From contig CAKTUI010000015.1 in assembly GCA_934621385.1 (NCBI GenBank), positions 1 through 55,516 of the forward strand: a stretch of DNA of 55,516 bases. Reading direction: 5' to 3'. The notes below the pieces were generated by a model, which was given only the letters and a program-made list of their open reading frames with translations, made no database searches and was not told the origin of the DNA. Made by a program: the position numbers and the translations under genes. This document shows, piece after piece, positions 24,277-33,892 of the stretch. Positions within the stretch are counted from its first letter, which is position 1, and each line of letters begins with the position of its first letter. This DNA comes from an uncultured Kiritimatiellota bacterium (lineage in GTDB: Bacteria > Verrucomicrobiota > Kiritimatiellia > RFP12 > UBA1067).

Positions 24277-27200
24277 CTAGCGGATGCGGATCAGGAAACC
24301 GCCCGCCGGGGGTACCGAGACCCACGTCACCGTGCCGTCCTCCGCGTCCGAACGCTGGTACGTGGGCGCATCCTGCACCCTCTTGCCCGCCGCCGCGCTC
24401 GTCGTGCCGGCCCACGAGACGGGCTGCCCGATCGCATAATCCGCACCCGACCCCTCGGCGAGCATCTTGCGCACGGCCGAGGCGGACGCATTGGACTGCG
24501 GGAGAAGCCACACGGCGATGCGGCCTCCGCCTCCGGCGAGGTAGTTGGCGCTCCAGCCATCGCTCCCGGACGCCTTCAACGCCGCCTTTGCCTCGGTTCC
24601 CTCGAAAGTCCTGCAGATGACCCAGACGGCGCCGCCCGACGATCCGCAAGCCCAATTGTGGAAGTTGTTGTTGATCGAACTCGCCGTGAGCGTGCCGTTC
24701 ACCGTCGCCACGCCGTCGCAGAGGATGCGGATCGCCCCGCCCGCGTCAGGGGAGTAGATTTCCGGGCTGCCGCCCGACGAACCCGGCAGGTAGGGCGCGT
24801 ATGCCGAACCGTACGTGCCGCCCCAGAACGTCCCGTCCACGGTTGCCGCGTTCGCACCGCATCCGCCGTAGCCGCCGCCGGTGGCGTCAGCGACGGGAAG
24901 CCCCCGGCCCGCGCCCGGTCCCCGGCCATCGCCCTTCGCCCAAACGTATCCGTCGAAGCCGAACTGGTCGGCGTCGAACGACGAATTCTTGTCCACCGAC
25001 AGGCTGCCGACGTGGAACCAAGGCGAACCGCCGTTGGTCGGATGCGACGCCACCCAGATGTCGCTCTTTACGAGCGCGAGTTCCCCGGCGACGGCGAACA
25101 GTGCGCCGCCCGACGCGGGAATCTCCTCGAGGGCCGTCGGCCGGTCGCCGTCCGCGGCGGATTCGACGAGAATGACGGTCTTGTCCGAGAGGTGTGCCGC
25201 GCCGCCAATCCGCCACTCCGGGCGGAATGTGCCGTCCGACCCGGCCACGCCGCGGACACGGCTGAAAGCGACATCCCCCGCAACGGAAAGGGAGCCGTTG
25301 TGCGTCTCGACCCAGACGTTTGTCGCGGCCAAGGCCCCGCCGACCGTCAGCGTCCCGTTCGAAAGCGACAGGCGGCTTGCCGGTTGGCACAGCTCTTCAT
25401 TCCAGATGGGAAAGGTTTTCTTCCCGGCCCTCACGACAAGGTCGCCCGTGACCGTCAGGTTCGCCTCGGAAAGCGCAAGCGCACCCTCTTCCACCAGCAG
25501 ATCGCCCGACACCGTCAGATCCGCAGGCGTTCCCGGCGCCGTCCACAGCCCGCCATGGCGGAACACGCCCGTCTCCAATGTGCGAACCAGGAAGTAGCTG
25601 TCGGGGAACCACAGCGTGCCGAGGCCGCCCGCCTCGCAGTTCGGAATCCGGACATTCCGCCAGCCGAGACTCAGCCCGCCCTCGCGCGACACGAAGCCGC
25701 CCATCGCGCAGAATCGCACGCCGGGCAAATCAAGCGCGGCCTGCGCCGCCGGGTCGTAGGCGACGGCAATGCGGCCGCCCCCGCCGCCGCAACCATACGA
25801 TTCGCCTTCGCCACCGTTGGCGCGAACGATGCCCGAACCCAAAATGCGCGCACAGGAAATCCAAACCGAACCTCCCGATCCGCCCATCAGAAAGAGCGGA
25901 TCGACTTTATTCGTAATTCCACATCCGGGGGTCCCGTCCACATCCACGACACCATCGATGCAAACATCGCCCGTCGTCTCGATGCGCACCGCGCCGCCGC
26001 CGCAGCCGGCAAAAGGGTCTGTATCGTTCACCTTGTTCGCGCCGCTGCCGGGCTGGGTCGGCTCGGAGGCCGAACCATAGGTGGGACTGCGCCGCTCGGG
26101 GGTGATGGCGCCCCTGCTGCTCGCAAAATAGCCGCCCGTTCCGCCGTAAGTTCCGCCCGTACCCAGATAACGGCCGCCACCCGGGCCGCGGCCGAAGGTA
26201 TTGTCAACCTTGCCATCGTCCTTGCGCGCGCCCGGATAGCCGCGACCGCGACCGTCGATGACGCCGGTCGCCGTCAGGTCGAACGAGCCGCAAAGCACCC
26301 ATACGCGGGCGGTCGGAACCCATTCGCCCGCGGCATTCGCCGTCAGCACCTCGTTCGTCGCGTGGACGAGCCGTCCGGCGACGGTGACCGCGCCCGCCGC
26401 GCGAATCGCCGAATCCCAGCCGGTGACGTAAAGTTCGCCGCCCTCCTCGACCGTGAGGGACGCCAAACTCTCCGTCGCCGCCGCGTTCGTGACGACCGTG
26501 CCGGCGGAAACCGTCACGATGTCGCCAATGAAGGGAACGCCCGCCGGATCCCACGTCGCGGCGTCGCCCCAACTGCCGCTTCGCACGCTCCGCCGCGAAA
26601 CGACCTGCGTCAGAGTCGTGAACTCCTTGACTTCGCTGCGGACGACGCCCTGACCGTTGCTCGCCACGACGTTCCACTCGTACGCCGCGCCGGGGGTCAG
26701 ATTGCCGACCGCCTGCGTCTGGCGCTCGCCGGCGGGGACGAGTTCCCACGCCGCCGTTTCAATTGCCGCGCCGTCCTTCTCGCGCAGTTCGACCCCGCAC
26801 CACGCGAAGTCGCCCGCGCCCAATTCCCAGGCGAATCCCGCCACTGTCGGAGCCACGCCCGTGCAGTCGGCGGAAGCCAGCGCCGGAACGCCCCACGACT
26901 TGAACGACTTCGCCTTGCTCCAGGCCTCGCCGCGCGCGTTCTTCGCGTAAATGCGGAAGAAGTAGGTCGTCTCGGCCGCCAGGTCCGTGACGGTCGCCGT
27001 CTGCTCGCCCGCCGCCGTCGCCGTCGGCAGCGTCCGGGCGTGTTCCCACGCCGCGGCGTCCGTCCCGCCGTCCGCAACGCCATAGTAAAGCGTCAGCTCC
27101 GCCGAATCGCTGCCGTTGCCGAGCGAAACGAGGTCTGCCGTGACGGTCGCGCGCGCACCGTCGATGACGTTTGCGGACACCTCGCCGAGAATCGGATTTC

Positions 27201-27783
27201 CGAAGCCCGTCCCGTCGTCATGGCGGAAAAACGCCCCGTCGCCCGTATCGAAGAGAAGCTCGTAGTCGTTGCCGTCCGTGCTGTCCTTGCCGTTGCAATT
27301 GTACCCGAAGCCCTTGGTCGCCGTCCAGTTCAAGCCCGCGACCGGCCCGGCGCCGCCGTTGCCGTTGCCGAAGCGGAACACCACGTCATGCCAACCCTCC
27401 GTCATCGGAACGTCGCCCGACGACGTCCGCTGGTTCCAGAACGTGTCCTTAAGGACGACCTCTCCGTCGATCTCCACCCACGCGCTGTCGTCCATGTACT
27501 CGCCGAAATGGTAGACGCCATCCTGAAAGTACATCTGGCCCCAGTAGACGTAGGTGACGTTCTCCGCCCAGAAGGCATAGGCGCCCCTGTTCTCCGCCTT
27601 TTCCGTCGCGTCCAGGCGGAGCGTCGTGTTCGTTTCGGCGGGGTAGTCCTTCCAGTTCGCACTGCCCGCGACCTTGCCGACCTTGAGGCCGGGCCACCAC
27701 TCGGCGCGCAGGGCGAACGCGCCCAGACCGCCGAGACAGACCAGAATCAACATGCGACCGATTCGAGATAAAGTTCTTCTCAT
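24277..27783 (-). CDS. Very large glycine-rich secreted surface protein with PA14-like and FN3-like domains
   Basis: The 1168-residue protein starts at ATG 27783 (AGGAG 7 nt upstream; the GTG before it is less likely) and has a signal peptide (LILVCLGGLGAFALRA). Residues about 25-170 look PA14-like (YFQDGVYHFGEYMDDSAWV), where such domains bind glycans. Residues 195-390 hold two fibronectin-III-like domains (AETTYFFRIYAKNARGEA). A G8-like start follows (SGSWGDAATWDPAGVP, about 408), then long stretches of beta-helix with Gly-rich turns (GCGGGAV, GGSGGSV, GGGGRIAV). No anchor or sorting signal was recognised at the end (FLIRIR). It follows the two-barrel glycosidase by about 95 nt. Likely an adhesin or substrate-binding surface protein. 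Confidence 0.65.
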   Translation of the reverse strand: MRRTLSRIGRMLILVCLGGLGAFALRAEWWPGLKVGKVAGSANWKDYPAETNTTLRLDATEKAENRGAYAFWAENVTYVYWGQMYFQDGVYHFGEYMDDSAWVEIDGEVVLKDTFWNQRTSSGDVPMTEGWHDVVFRFGNGNGGAGPVAGLNWTATKGFGYNCNGKDSTDGNDYELLFDTGDGAFFRHDDGTGFGNPILGEVSANVIDGARATVTADLVSLGNGSDSAELTLYYGVADGGTDAAAWEHARTLPTATAAGEQTATVTDLAAETTYFFRIYAKNARGEAWSKAKSFKSWGVPALASADCTGVAPTVAGFAWELGAGDFAWCGVELREKDGAAIETAAWELVPAGERQTQAVGNLTPGAAYEWNVVASNGQGVVRSEVKEFTTLTQVVSRRSVRSGSWGDAATWDPAGVPFIGDIVTVSAGTVVTNAAATESLASLTVEEGGELYVTGWDSAIRAAGAVTVAGRLVHATNEVLTANAAGEWVPTARVWVLCGSFDLTATGVIDGRGRGYPGARKDDGKVDNTFGRGPGGGRYLGTGGTYGGTGGYFASSRGAITPERRSPTYGSASEPTQPGSGANKVNDTDPFAGCGGGAVRIETTGDVCIDGVVDVDGTPGCGITNKVDPLFLMGGSGGSVWISCARILGSGIVRANGGEGESYGCGGGGGRIAVAYDPAAQAALDLPGVRFCAMGGFVSREGGLSLGWRNVRIPNCEAGGLGTLWFPDSYFLVRTLETGVFRHGGLWTAPGTPADLTVSGDLLVEEGALALSEANLTVTGDLVVRAGKKTFPIWNEELCQPASRLSLSNGTLTVGGALAATNVWVETHNGSLSVAGDVAFSRVRGVAGSDGTFRPEWRIGGAAHLSDKTVILVESAADGDRPTALEEIPASGGALFAVAGELALVKSDIWVASHPTNGGSPWFHVGSLSVDKNSSFDADQFGFDGYVWAKGDGRGPGAGRGLPVADATGGGYGGCGANAATVDGTFWGGTYGSAYAPYLPGSSGGSPEIYSPDAGGAIRILCDGVATVNGTLTASSINNNFHNWACGSSGGAVWVICRTFEGTEAKAALKASGSDGWSANYLAGGGGRIAVWLLPQSNASASAVRKMLAEGSGADYAIGQPVSWAGTTSAAAGKRVQDAPTYQRSDAEDGTVTWVSVPPAGGFLIRIR

Positions 27784-27831
27784 CACTTTTCTCCTGTTGG
27801 ATTCGTTATGGGTTGAAGTTCCGATGACTCA

Positions 27832-27865
27832 CGACGGGGGGAGAATACCATTTTCCGCCCCGTCG
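27832..27865 (-). promoter_or_regulatory. Stem-loop containing a possible -10 box before the surface-protein gene
   Basis: CGACGGGG (27,832-27,839) and CCCCGTCG (27,858-27,865) are inverse copies. The loop carries TGG-TATTCT on the minus strand (27,850-27,842), an extended -10 candidate about 60 nt before ATG 27783. It may be an attenuator, an operator, or simply an intercistronic hairpin. Confidence 0.35.
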
Positions 27866-27879
27866 GCGCGTTCACGGAA

Positions 27880-30800
27880 TCATTTTGCGGTTTTACGAAC
27901 ACCGCGGAACTGGTCGAACCGGCGGCGCATCGCCCGTATCGTGTCGAAGCCCCGGTAGTACTCGAAGGTGTGGGCTTCGTGCAGCAGCATGCCGTCCGCG
28001 CCCGACTTGAGCACGGTGTCGGCGCGCAGTTTCATGGCGCCCGAAAGGCTCGAGGCCGAGGCCCCCTTGTGCCGCTGGGCGTACGCCGAGAGCCAGCTCG
28101 AGAAGAAGAGAATCTCGGCGCGGCCCTTCGCGTAGTCCACATATTCGGGCGCGAACACGTCCGCCGGCTCGTTCCCCGGCACGAGTTTCGAGGGGTCGAG
28201 TCCCTTCGCCTTCCAGTTCGGCACGGCGTCCCACGTCCACTCGTAGTCGCCGAGTACGAGGGAATCCGCCCAGCCTTCGTCGATCCACCGCTTCCAGTCG
28301 AGTTCCACGCGGTACTTCACGTTGTCCGACATGTAGGGGACGGCGAAGTCGATGGACTTCCCGAGGGGTGCGCCGACCATGAGTTTCATGTTCTCCTTGT
28401 GGACGCGTTCCGAGATCAGACGGATGAGGAGATTGAAGCGGTCGGCGGGCAGCTTGCCGAAATCGCCGTCCGGCTCGTCGATTTCCAGGTGCCGCGCATG
28501 GCTGCCCATGGAGAGGTAGATTCCGTCGGGCTTGTACTTCCAGGAGAAGAGTTCCGCAATGTCTTCGATCTTCGCCCACATCGCGTCGTTGTTGGCATAG
28601 TCCCGCAGACCCGGCCAGGGCTTGCCCGCCTTGGAGCGGACGAGGGCCTCCGGGTGCTCGAGAAGCCAGCGGCCGTTCTGCTCGTCGAAGAGATCGACCC
28701 AGAAGTAGAGTTCAAGACCCTCCGCACGGCAGGCCTTCTGGGCTTCGACGAGGGGATCCATCGTCTGCAGGGCCTTCGCGAGCAGCGAGTCGGGGCGGTA
28801 GCGGTCGTCCTGGGGGACCTTGCCGTCCTTGGTCCGCGAACAGATGACGGAGCGGTCGGCCTTGGCGAGCCAGTCGGGCGTGGAGAGGCGCTTCGTGTGG
28901 TAGCCCGCGACGCCCAGGCCCGCGACGCGCCAGACGAGCCGGTCCACGCCGGCCTTGCGCGCCGTGCGGGCGAGGTCGCGGATGTCCTCGGGCTTGATGC
29001 CCTTCTTGTGGAGACCCAGTTCGTCGAAAAAGTCGACGGTCAGGCAGATCTTGCGCTTCTTCGCGGCGTGGACGGGCTTCGCGGGGAGTTTCTTCTTGGG
29101 CGTCCACAGGATCAGCTTCACGTCCCACGGGGCGAGGTCGAAGCCGTCCATGTCGACCTTCTCGCCCGTCACGAGATCCACCGCGTCGGCGGCCGGGACG
29201 GAGAGGACGGGCTTGATCGGCCACGACTCGTTCTTCAGGAGGCCCGCGCCGCGCGGACCGCGCTCGCTGCAGATCCACGTGAGGACGGCGGGGCGGCCCT
29301 TCGCGTCCTTCCACGGCACGGAACTGAACTCGATCGAGTCCTTCGCGGCGTTCTCGACGACGAACGGGCGCGGCGGCAGCTGCGGCAGGACAATCTCCCC
29401 GATCGTCTTGCACGCGGCGACCGTCGATTCGGGCACGGGCAGAACCCAGACCTGGCCCGGGATTTCATGCAGCCACGACGCGTCGCGCGCCCCCCCGAGG
29501 CGGTCGTGCGTCGGCTTGTTCCCGAAGACGAGAACCTTGCGGCCCTTGGCGATCCAGTCCTTGAGCCGCGCCTCCGTCTCGTCGGAAATGCCGTCCACCG
29601 AGGGCATCACCAGAAAGTCGTAGGCGTAGGCGTCCAGGCGACCGTCCGCGATGCGCTTCTCGGTCGCGTAATCGGGGATGTAGCCGAGGAACTTGAGCGC
29701 TTCCGAGACCGGCTTGAGCGCGGCGAAATAGGCCCTGTTCATCGCGTCGCCCGGATCCAGCGGGGTCGGGTAGACGATGCAGAACGGGGAGCGCGGCAGC
29801 TTGTGGAAGGCGCGGATGGCCGCGTAGTTGCGCTGGATCTCGGAGGCGGCGTAGGTCGTCTCGTAGAGCGAGGCGAGACTGCTCATGCTCTGGGCGAACC
29901 ACGGGTTGCCGTGCCACCCCCACCAGTCGACCGCCGCGAGCCCGTAATAGGCCGACTTCCACGCGTCGAGCTTGGCGCGGCGTCCGCCGCCCTTGAACTC
30001 GAGGTTCACCACGGGCTTGCCGGGCGTCAGGCACTGCAGCCAGTCGTAGTAGTTCTTCGCGAACGGATACGTTCCCGAATCCATTCCCACGACGTCGCCA
30101 AGATCGGTGATGCCTTCCTGGTCGGCGTTCGTGAAAGGCTTGTACCAGCCCATCTGCAGGTTGTTCAGCTTGTAGCAGATCCGCACGGTCTTGTCATACT
30201 TTCGGACTTCCGCCTTCATGAAGTCAAGGGCCTTCACGAGACGCCTGTGGATGAAGTCGTAATATTCACGGCCTCCCGCGCCATTGCCCTGAAGGGGAAG
30301 GGTGAGTTCGTCGAACGCGGTGTAGTCCGTCGCCCACTTCTCGTTCAGCGCGGCGATCGTGCCGTACTTCTTCTTCATTTCCTCGCGGAAGAGGGCCTGG
30401 AAACGGTCGCCGTAGTTCGCGTAGCCCGGCTCGTTGGCGAGCCAGATCGTGTTGATGGCGGGGTGGTTCGCCACGCGCGTCATGACGGTCTTGATGAGTT
30501 TCGCGCAATGCTCGCGGAACTTCGGGTGCTCGATGTCCCACGGCAGCATCCACGCGACGGAATGCGCCCCCGAGTTCGCATCGGGATATTTTTCGAACAT
30601 CCATCTCGGCGGCGAACTGGTCAGCCCAAGATCGACCTTCATGCCGTATTTGAGACAGCGGTCGAGCGCGTCGGTCACCTTGATCCGGCCGGGGACGTTG
30701 CCGTCGCTCATGTAGAGTTCGCCCTCGGGTTCCTCGGTCTCGGAGTTCGTGAACAGGCGGTCGTGGTTGAACTCGAAGTGGGTGAGGTTCATGTGCAGGT

Positions 30801-31689
30801 CGCTGAGGATGTCCCAGTGGGGCCACACGTCCCACATGCACTGGCCGAGCAGGAAGATGGGCTTGCCGTCGGGCGTGGTGAAAACGCCGTCCCCGACGCT
30901 CAGGCGCTCCTTCGGCATGGGGATGAACGCCGAAGGAAAGGCGGTCTTCGGATTCTTCGCAATCCGCTCGTATTCGTCGAGAACCTTCGGGCCGACCACG
31001 TCGGCATACTGGGCGTTCTCGATCGGAATGTGGGTCATCCTGCTCTTGATCCAGTTGTCGTTGAAGCGGAGCGCGACCTTGAGGGCCGTGCGGAAGATGT
31101 CGGGGCGGCTGGTGTCGGCCCCGGCCTTGGCGGCCTTCTCGCGGGCCGCCTCGACCTTGTCGCGCCAGCCTTCGAGGGTCTTCGTCGCGTTGGTCACGGC
31201 CCCCTCGTCGTAGACGCGGCCGCCCGAACGATCCGCCTTCAGGACGGAAAGTTCCGCCGCCGAGACCGTCTGTCTCGCGAGTTCCTCGCCGTCCGCCGAA
31301 TAGATGACGACTTCGGGGGCGTAGAAACCCGGCGGAATCTTCTCGGTTTCCTGCGCGATCTTGTCCTCGTAGCCCGCCGGCACGGGCTTCTGGAACGGGG
31401 CCTTGCCGCCCCAGGAGACGCTGTAGCCCGACTGGTTGCCGCCATGAATCTCAATCGGAACCTTCTGCGTGTAGCGCTTGCCCGTGTCGACGTCGACAAG
31501 CGTGAACTCCGACATCCCGACGCCGAATTTGTTCGGCGACCAGTAGCTGAAATTGATCGAAATGCGATCCGAGGAGAGCGCCGACAGCGGCTCGACGTTC
31601 AGGCTGATTTTCGCTTTCGCCCACACATTGCCGAACGCCAGCAAGGCCATTGCCAGCAAACAGCCCATTCTCTTTCTCATCCTTATCAT
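27880..31689 (-). CDS. Secreted two-barrel glycosidase: GH42-like beta-galactosidase plus a second TIM-barrel domain
   Basis: The 1269-residue protein has a signal peptide (LLAMALLAFGNVWA), an N-terminal beta region, and a GH42-like clan GH-A barrel. The acid/base Glu is in WLANEPGY (about 420) and the nucleophile Glu is in VVNLEFKGG (about 564), followed by a trimerisation-like domain (about 635-800). From about residue 880 a second barrel begins (KICLTVDFFDELGLH) that resembles GHL-type putative glycosidase domains, with LYFWVDLFDE and YLSMGSHARH. Such a double protein is unusual; GH42 enzymes are mostly 650-750 residues. ATG 31689 overlaps the GH78 stop (ATGA). It probably removes beta-galactose or beta-galacturonate-like side chains outside the cytoplasm. 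Confidence 0.72.
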   Translation of the reverse strand: MIRMRKRMGCLLAMALLAFGNVWAKAKISLNVEPLSALSSDRISINFSYWSPNKFGVGMSEFTLVDVDTGKRYTQKVPIEIHGGNQSGYSVSWGGKAPFQKPVPAGYEDKIAQETEKIPPGFYAPEVVIYSADGEELARQTVSAAELSVLKADRSGGRVYDEGAVTNATKTLEGWRDKVEAAREKAAKAGADTSRPDIFRTALKVALRFNDNWIKSRMTHIPIENAQYADVVGPKVLDEYERIAKNPKTAFPSAFIPMPKERLSVGDGVFTTPDGKPIFLLGQCMWDVWPHWDILSDLHMNLTHFEFNHDRLFTNSETEEPEGELYMSDGNVPGRIKVTDALDRCLKYGMKVDLGLTSSPPRWMFEKYPDANSGAHSVAWMLPWDIEHPKFREHCAKLIKTVMTRVANHPAINTIWLANEPGYANYGDRFQALFREEMKKKYGTIAALNEKWATDYTAFDELTLPLQGNGAGGREYYDFIHRRLVKALDFMKAEVRKYDKTVRICYKLNNLQMGWYKPFTNADQEGITDLGDVVGMDSGTYPFAKNYYDWLQCLTPGKPVVNLEFKGGGRRAKLDAWKSAYYGLAAVDWWGWHGNPWFAQSMSSLASLYETTYAASEIQRNYAAIRAFHKLPRSPFCIVYPTPLDPGDAMNRAYFAALKPVSEALKFLGYIPDYATEKRIADGRLDAYAYDFLVMPSVDGISDETEARLKDWIAKGRKVLVFGNKPTHDRLGGARDASWLHEIPGQVWVLPVPESTVAACKTIGEIVLPQLPPRPFVVENAAKDSIEFSSVPWKDAKGRPAVLTWICSERGPRGAGLLKNESWPIKPVLSVPAADAVDLVTGEKVDMDGFDLAPWDVKLILWTPKKKLPAKPVHAAKKRKICLTVDFFDELGLHKKGIKPEDIRDLARTARKAGVDRLVWRVAGLGVAGYHTKRLSTPDWLAKADRSVICSRTKDGKVPQDDRYRPDSLLAKALQTMDPLVEAQKACRAEGLELYFWVDLFDEQNGRWLLEHPEALVRSKAGKPWPGLRDYANNDAMWAKIEDIAELFSWKYKPDGIYLSMGSHARHLEIDEPDGDFGKLPADRFNLLIRLISERVHKENMKLMVGAPLGKSIDFAVPYMSDNVKYRVELDWKRWIDEGWADSLVLGDYEWTWDAVPNWKAKGLDPSKLVPGNEPADVFAPEYVDYAKGRAEILFFSSWLSAYAQRHKGASASSLSGAMKLRADTVLKSGADGMLLHEAHTFEYYRGFDTIRAMRRRFDQFRGVRKTAK

Positions 31690-33878
31690 TTTTTCATCTC
31701 CTTTTCAGGTGTTGACGGTTTTTCAGTATCGTGCGACATTTCAATTCCATAGAAGTAGACGGGGATGGCCGACCAGCCGTGGCAGAGGCTCCCCGCGCCC
31801 GCGAAGGCGGGCCACCCTTCCTTCATCTCCCAGAAACTCGTCGCGCCCGCGTCCAGCATCGCCGACCACGTCCGGTCCATCGACTCCATGGCGCGGCGGG
31901 CGTACTCCCCGCCCGCCTTGCGGAGCGCGGCGTACTTGTGCAGGGACTGGCTGAGCGTCGTCTCGGTCCAGTCCGAGGGGCGGCTGAGTTTCTCGGCGAG
32001 GGCCGTCCGCGCGACCGGCGGAACGGCGTCGGCGAGAATGGCGAGGGATTGCACCAGTTCCGAAGCGGGTTCGCGGGCGAAGCCGCCGTCCCGAACGGCC
32101 ATCTCGAAGCGCCCTTCCGCCGGATTCCAGAACCGGGCGGTGATCGCCGCGCGCAGTTTCGTCGCGCACGCGCGCCACCGCACCGCCGCCTCGCGTTCGC
32201 CGAGAACGTCCGCCAGCGCGGCATCCGCCTCAAGGGCCGAAAGGAACAGCAGGTTGAGCGGAGCTTCGTAGCGAAGCGCGCCGTCGGGCAGGCGGCCGTC
32301 GCCCGAAAGGCCCTTCGCCCAGTCGTAGAACTGCCAGTAGCCCTTCCCCGTCGGACACGGCAGAAGCCCGTCCTTCATCTCGCCGATGCGCCTGTCGAGA
32401 ATCGTCCGCGCGGTCGGGAACATCCGCCGGACGAACGCCTCGTCCTTCGTAAAGTCCCAGTGATCCTTGAGGGCGAGATTCCATGAAAAGGTGAAGGAGG
32501 GAATGGTGAAGTCCAGCCGCATGGGCATGCAGAGCGAGATCCAGCCGTCCGGCTGCAGACCCTTCGCGAGCAGTTCGAGCGACAGCGCGGCGAATGCCTC
32601 GTTGCCCTCAAAGGCATAATGACCCGCCAGGATCTGGTTGCGCGCGTCGTTCGCGTAAAGGGCCTGTTCGCGCCACGGACAGTCCTCGTAATGCTCGTGC
32701 ATGCACAGTTCGAGCGTCCGCACGGCGGTTTCCCAGATTTTCTTCTGCACGGGGTTCAATCCGCCGGGGACGGGCCGCCGCCGCACGGGCAGCAGGACGG
32801 GTTTGACCGTCGCGGCGTTCAGCACGAAGCGGGTCTTCGCCCCGCGCACGTGGAGTTCGACGTAGCGGCCCGCCATGCGGCGCTGCCAGTTCGTGAACGT
32901 CTGCCGGCCCTCGCGGGCGACGTAGCGCCCGGCGAAATTGCGCGCGCCGACGTGCGCCCGGATGCGCCCGTTCTCGGCGTGTTCGGCCCAGCCGATGTCG
33001 ATGACCGTTCCTTCGTCCGTCTCGCAGTCGAGATAGAGAAGCCCGCACTCCTCGCGGCCCAGATCGAGGAGAAAGGAGATGCCGGCCGAAAGGCAGGCGG
33101 GATTCGCCGTCTTGCCGTCCGAAAGCAGCACTTCCGTTGGCCAAAGTCCCGTCCGATCCATGCCCTCGGCGACTTTTTCGGGAACGGGCGACCCGTTGAG
33201 CGTCGCCTCGGCGATGACGCGGGAAGGAACCGGCGCATGGGTGCGGGCGAACGCGACGGGCCGAAGCCTCAGATCCATGGTGCGCGCGGGCCTCACGCAG
33301 TCGGCCGCCGCGACGGGCCGCCAGGCCGCCGGCTGCGCGTTCGCGCGGAACTCGAACGAATAGCCCAGCTGACCCGTGACGAGCGGCACGCCTTCGGCGC
33401 GGTTCTGCGTCGCCACGCGCCAGAAAGTCCCCTCCCCGCTCGATGCGGAGAAGTCCGCCCCCGTCAGGCGGAAGAGGAGACCGGGATCGCCCGGAATGTG
33501 CTGAAAGCTGTCGATGCCCTGCACGTACAGACGAACCAGAAGCTCGTTCTGCCCTTTTTTGACGGAGGGAATATCCAGAACGTCGTAAAACCGCGCGGGC
33601 GGCACATCGGGGAAGCGGAGCGTTTCCACGACCGGCTCTCCGTTCAGGAAGACGGCGCAGACCGTATCCGCCGCGAGGGCGAGGCGCGCGGCGCCGCCGT
33701 TCGGGGCCGTGAAAGGCGTCCGGAACTCGACGGTCGTGTTCGTCGCCGCGGCGAGGGTCTTCGGGAACACCCACGCCGCGTTCCCGAATCCGGGCTTGCC
33801 GGCCTCCGCGCAGAAGCCCGTTCCGCCGGCAAGGTACGCCGCCGCCAGCAGGCACGCCGTTTTCAACGTCTGTCGCAT
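31686..33878 (-). CDS. Secreted alpha-L-rhamnosidase, GH78-like
   Basis: The 730-residue product has a signal peptide (ACLLAAAYLAGGTGFC). Jelly-roll domains (about 30-340) precede an (alpha/alpha)6 barrel. GH78 hallmarks are EDCPWREQALYANDAR (about 403, including the acid Glu and adjacent Asp residues) and the C-terminal pair SFWEMKEGW and SLCHGWSAIPVYF. It hydrolyses terminal alpha-L-rhamnose in family members. ATG 33878 is chosen for GGGAGG 6 nt upstream; a GTG 18 nt earlier overlaps the previous stop. It is coupled to the next gene by ATGA. The order with the GH42-like genes suggests a rhamnose- and galactose-containing polysaccharide such as rhamnogalacturonan I as substrate. Confidence 0.78.
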   Translation of the reverse strand: MRQTLKTACLLAAAYLAGGTGFCAEAGKPGFGNAAWVFPKTLAAATNTTVEFRTPFTAPNGGAARLALAADTVCAVFLNGEPVVETLRFPDVPPARFYDVLDIPSVKKGQNELLVRLYVQGIDSFQHIPGDPGLLFRLTGADFSASSGEGTFWRVATQNRAEGVPLVTGQLGYSFEFRANAQPAAWRPVAAADCVRPARTMDLRLRPVAFARTHAPVPSRVIAEATLNGSPVPEKVAEGMDRTGLWPTEVLLSDGKTANPACLSAGISFLLDLGREECGLLYLDCETDEGTVIDIGWAEHAENGRIRAHVGARNFAGRYVAREGRQTFTNWQRRMAGRYVELHVRGAKTRFVLNAATVKPVLLPVRRRPVPGGLNPVQKKIWETAVRTLELCMHEHYEDCPWREQALYANDARNQILAGHYAFEGNEAFAALSLELLAKGLQPDGWISLCMPMRLDFTIPSFTFSWNLALKDHWDFTKDEAFVRRMFPTARTILDRRIGEMKDGLLPCPTGKGYWQFYDWAKGLSGDGRLPDGALRYEAPLNLLFLSALEADAALADVLGEREAAVRWRACATKLRAAITARFWNPAEGRFEMAVRDGGFAREPASELVQSLAILADAVPPVARTALAEKLSRPSDWTETTLSQSLHKYAALRKAGGEYARRAMESMDRTWSAMLDAGATSFWEMKEGWPAFAGAGSLCHGWSAIPVYFYGIEMSHDTEKPSTPEKEMKK

Positions 33879-33892
33879 CTGCGGCCTCCCGT

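Noticed and set aside
24658..31752. Very long plus-strand open frames opposite the surface-protein and GH42-like genes (1037 and 1260 codons)
   Set aside because: They are antisense to clearly recognisable proteins in GC-rich DNA where stop codons are rare, lack ribosome sites, and are rich in Arg, Pro and Ala without motifs.
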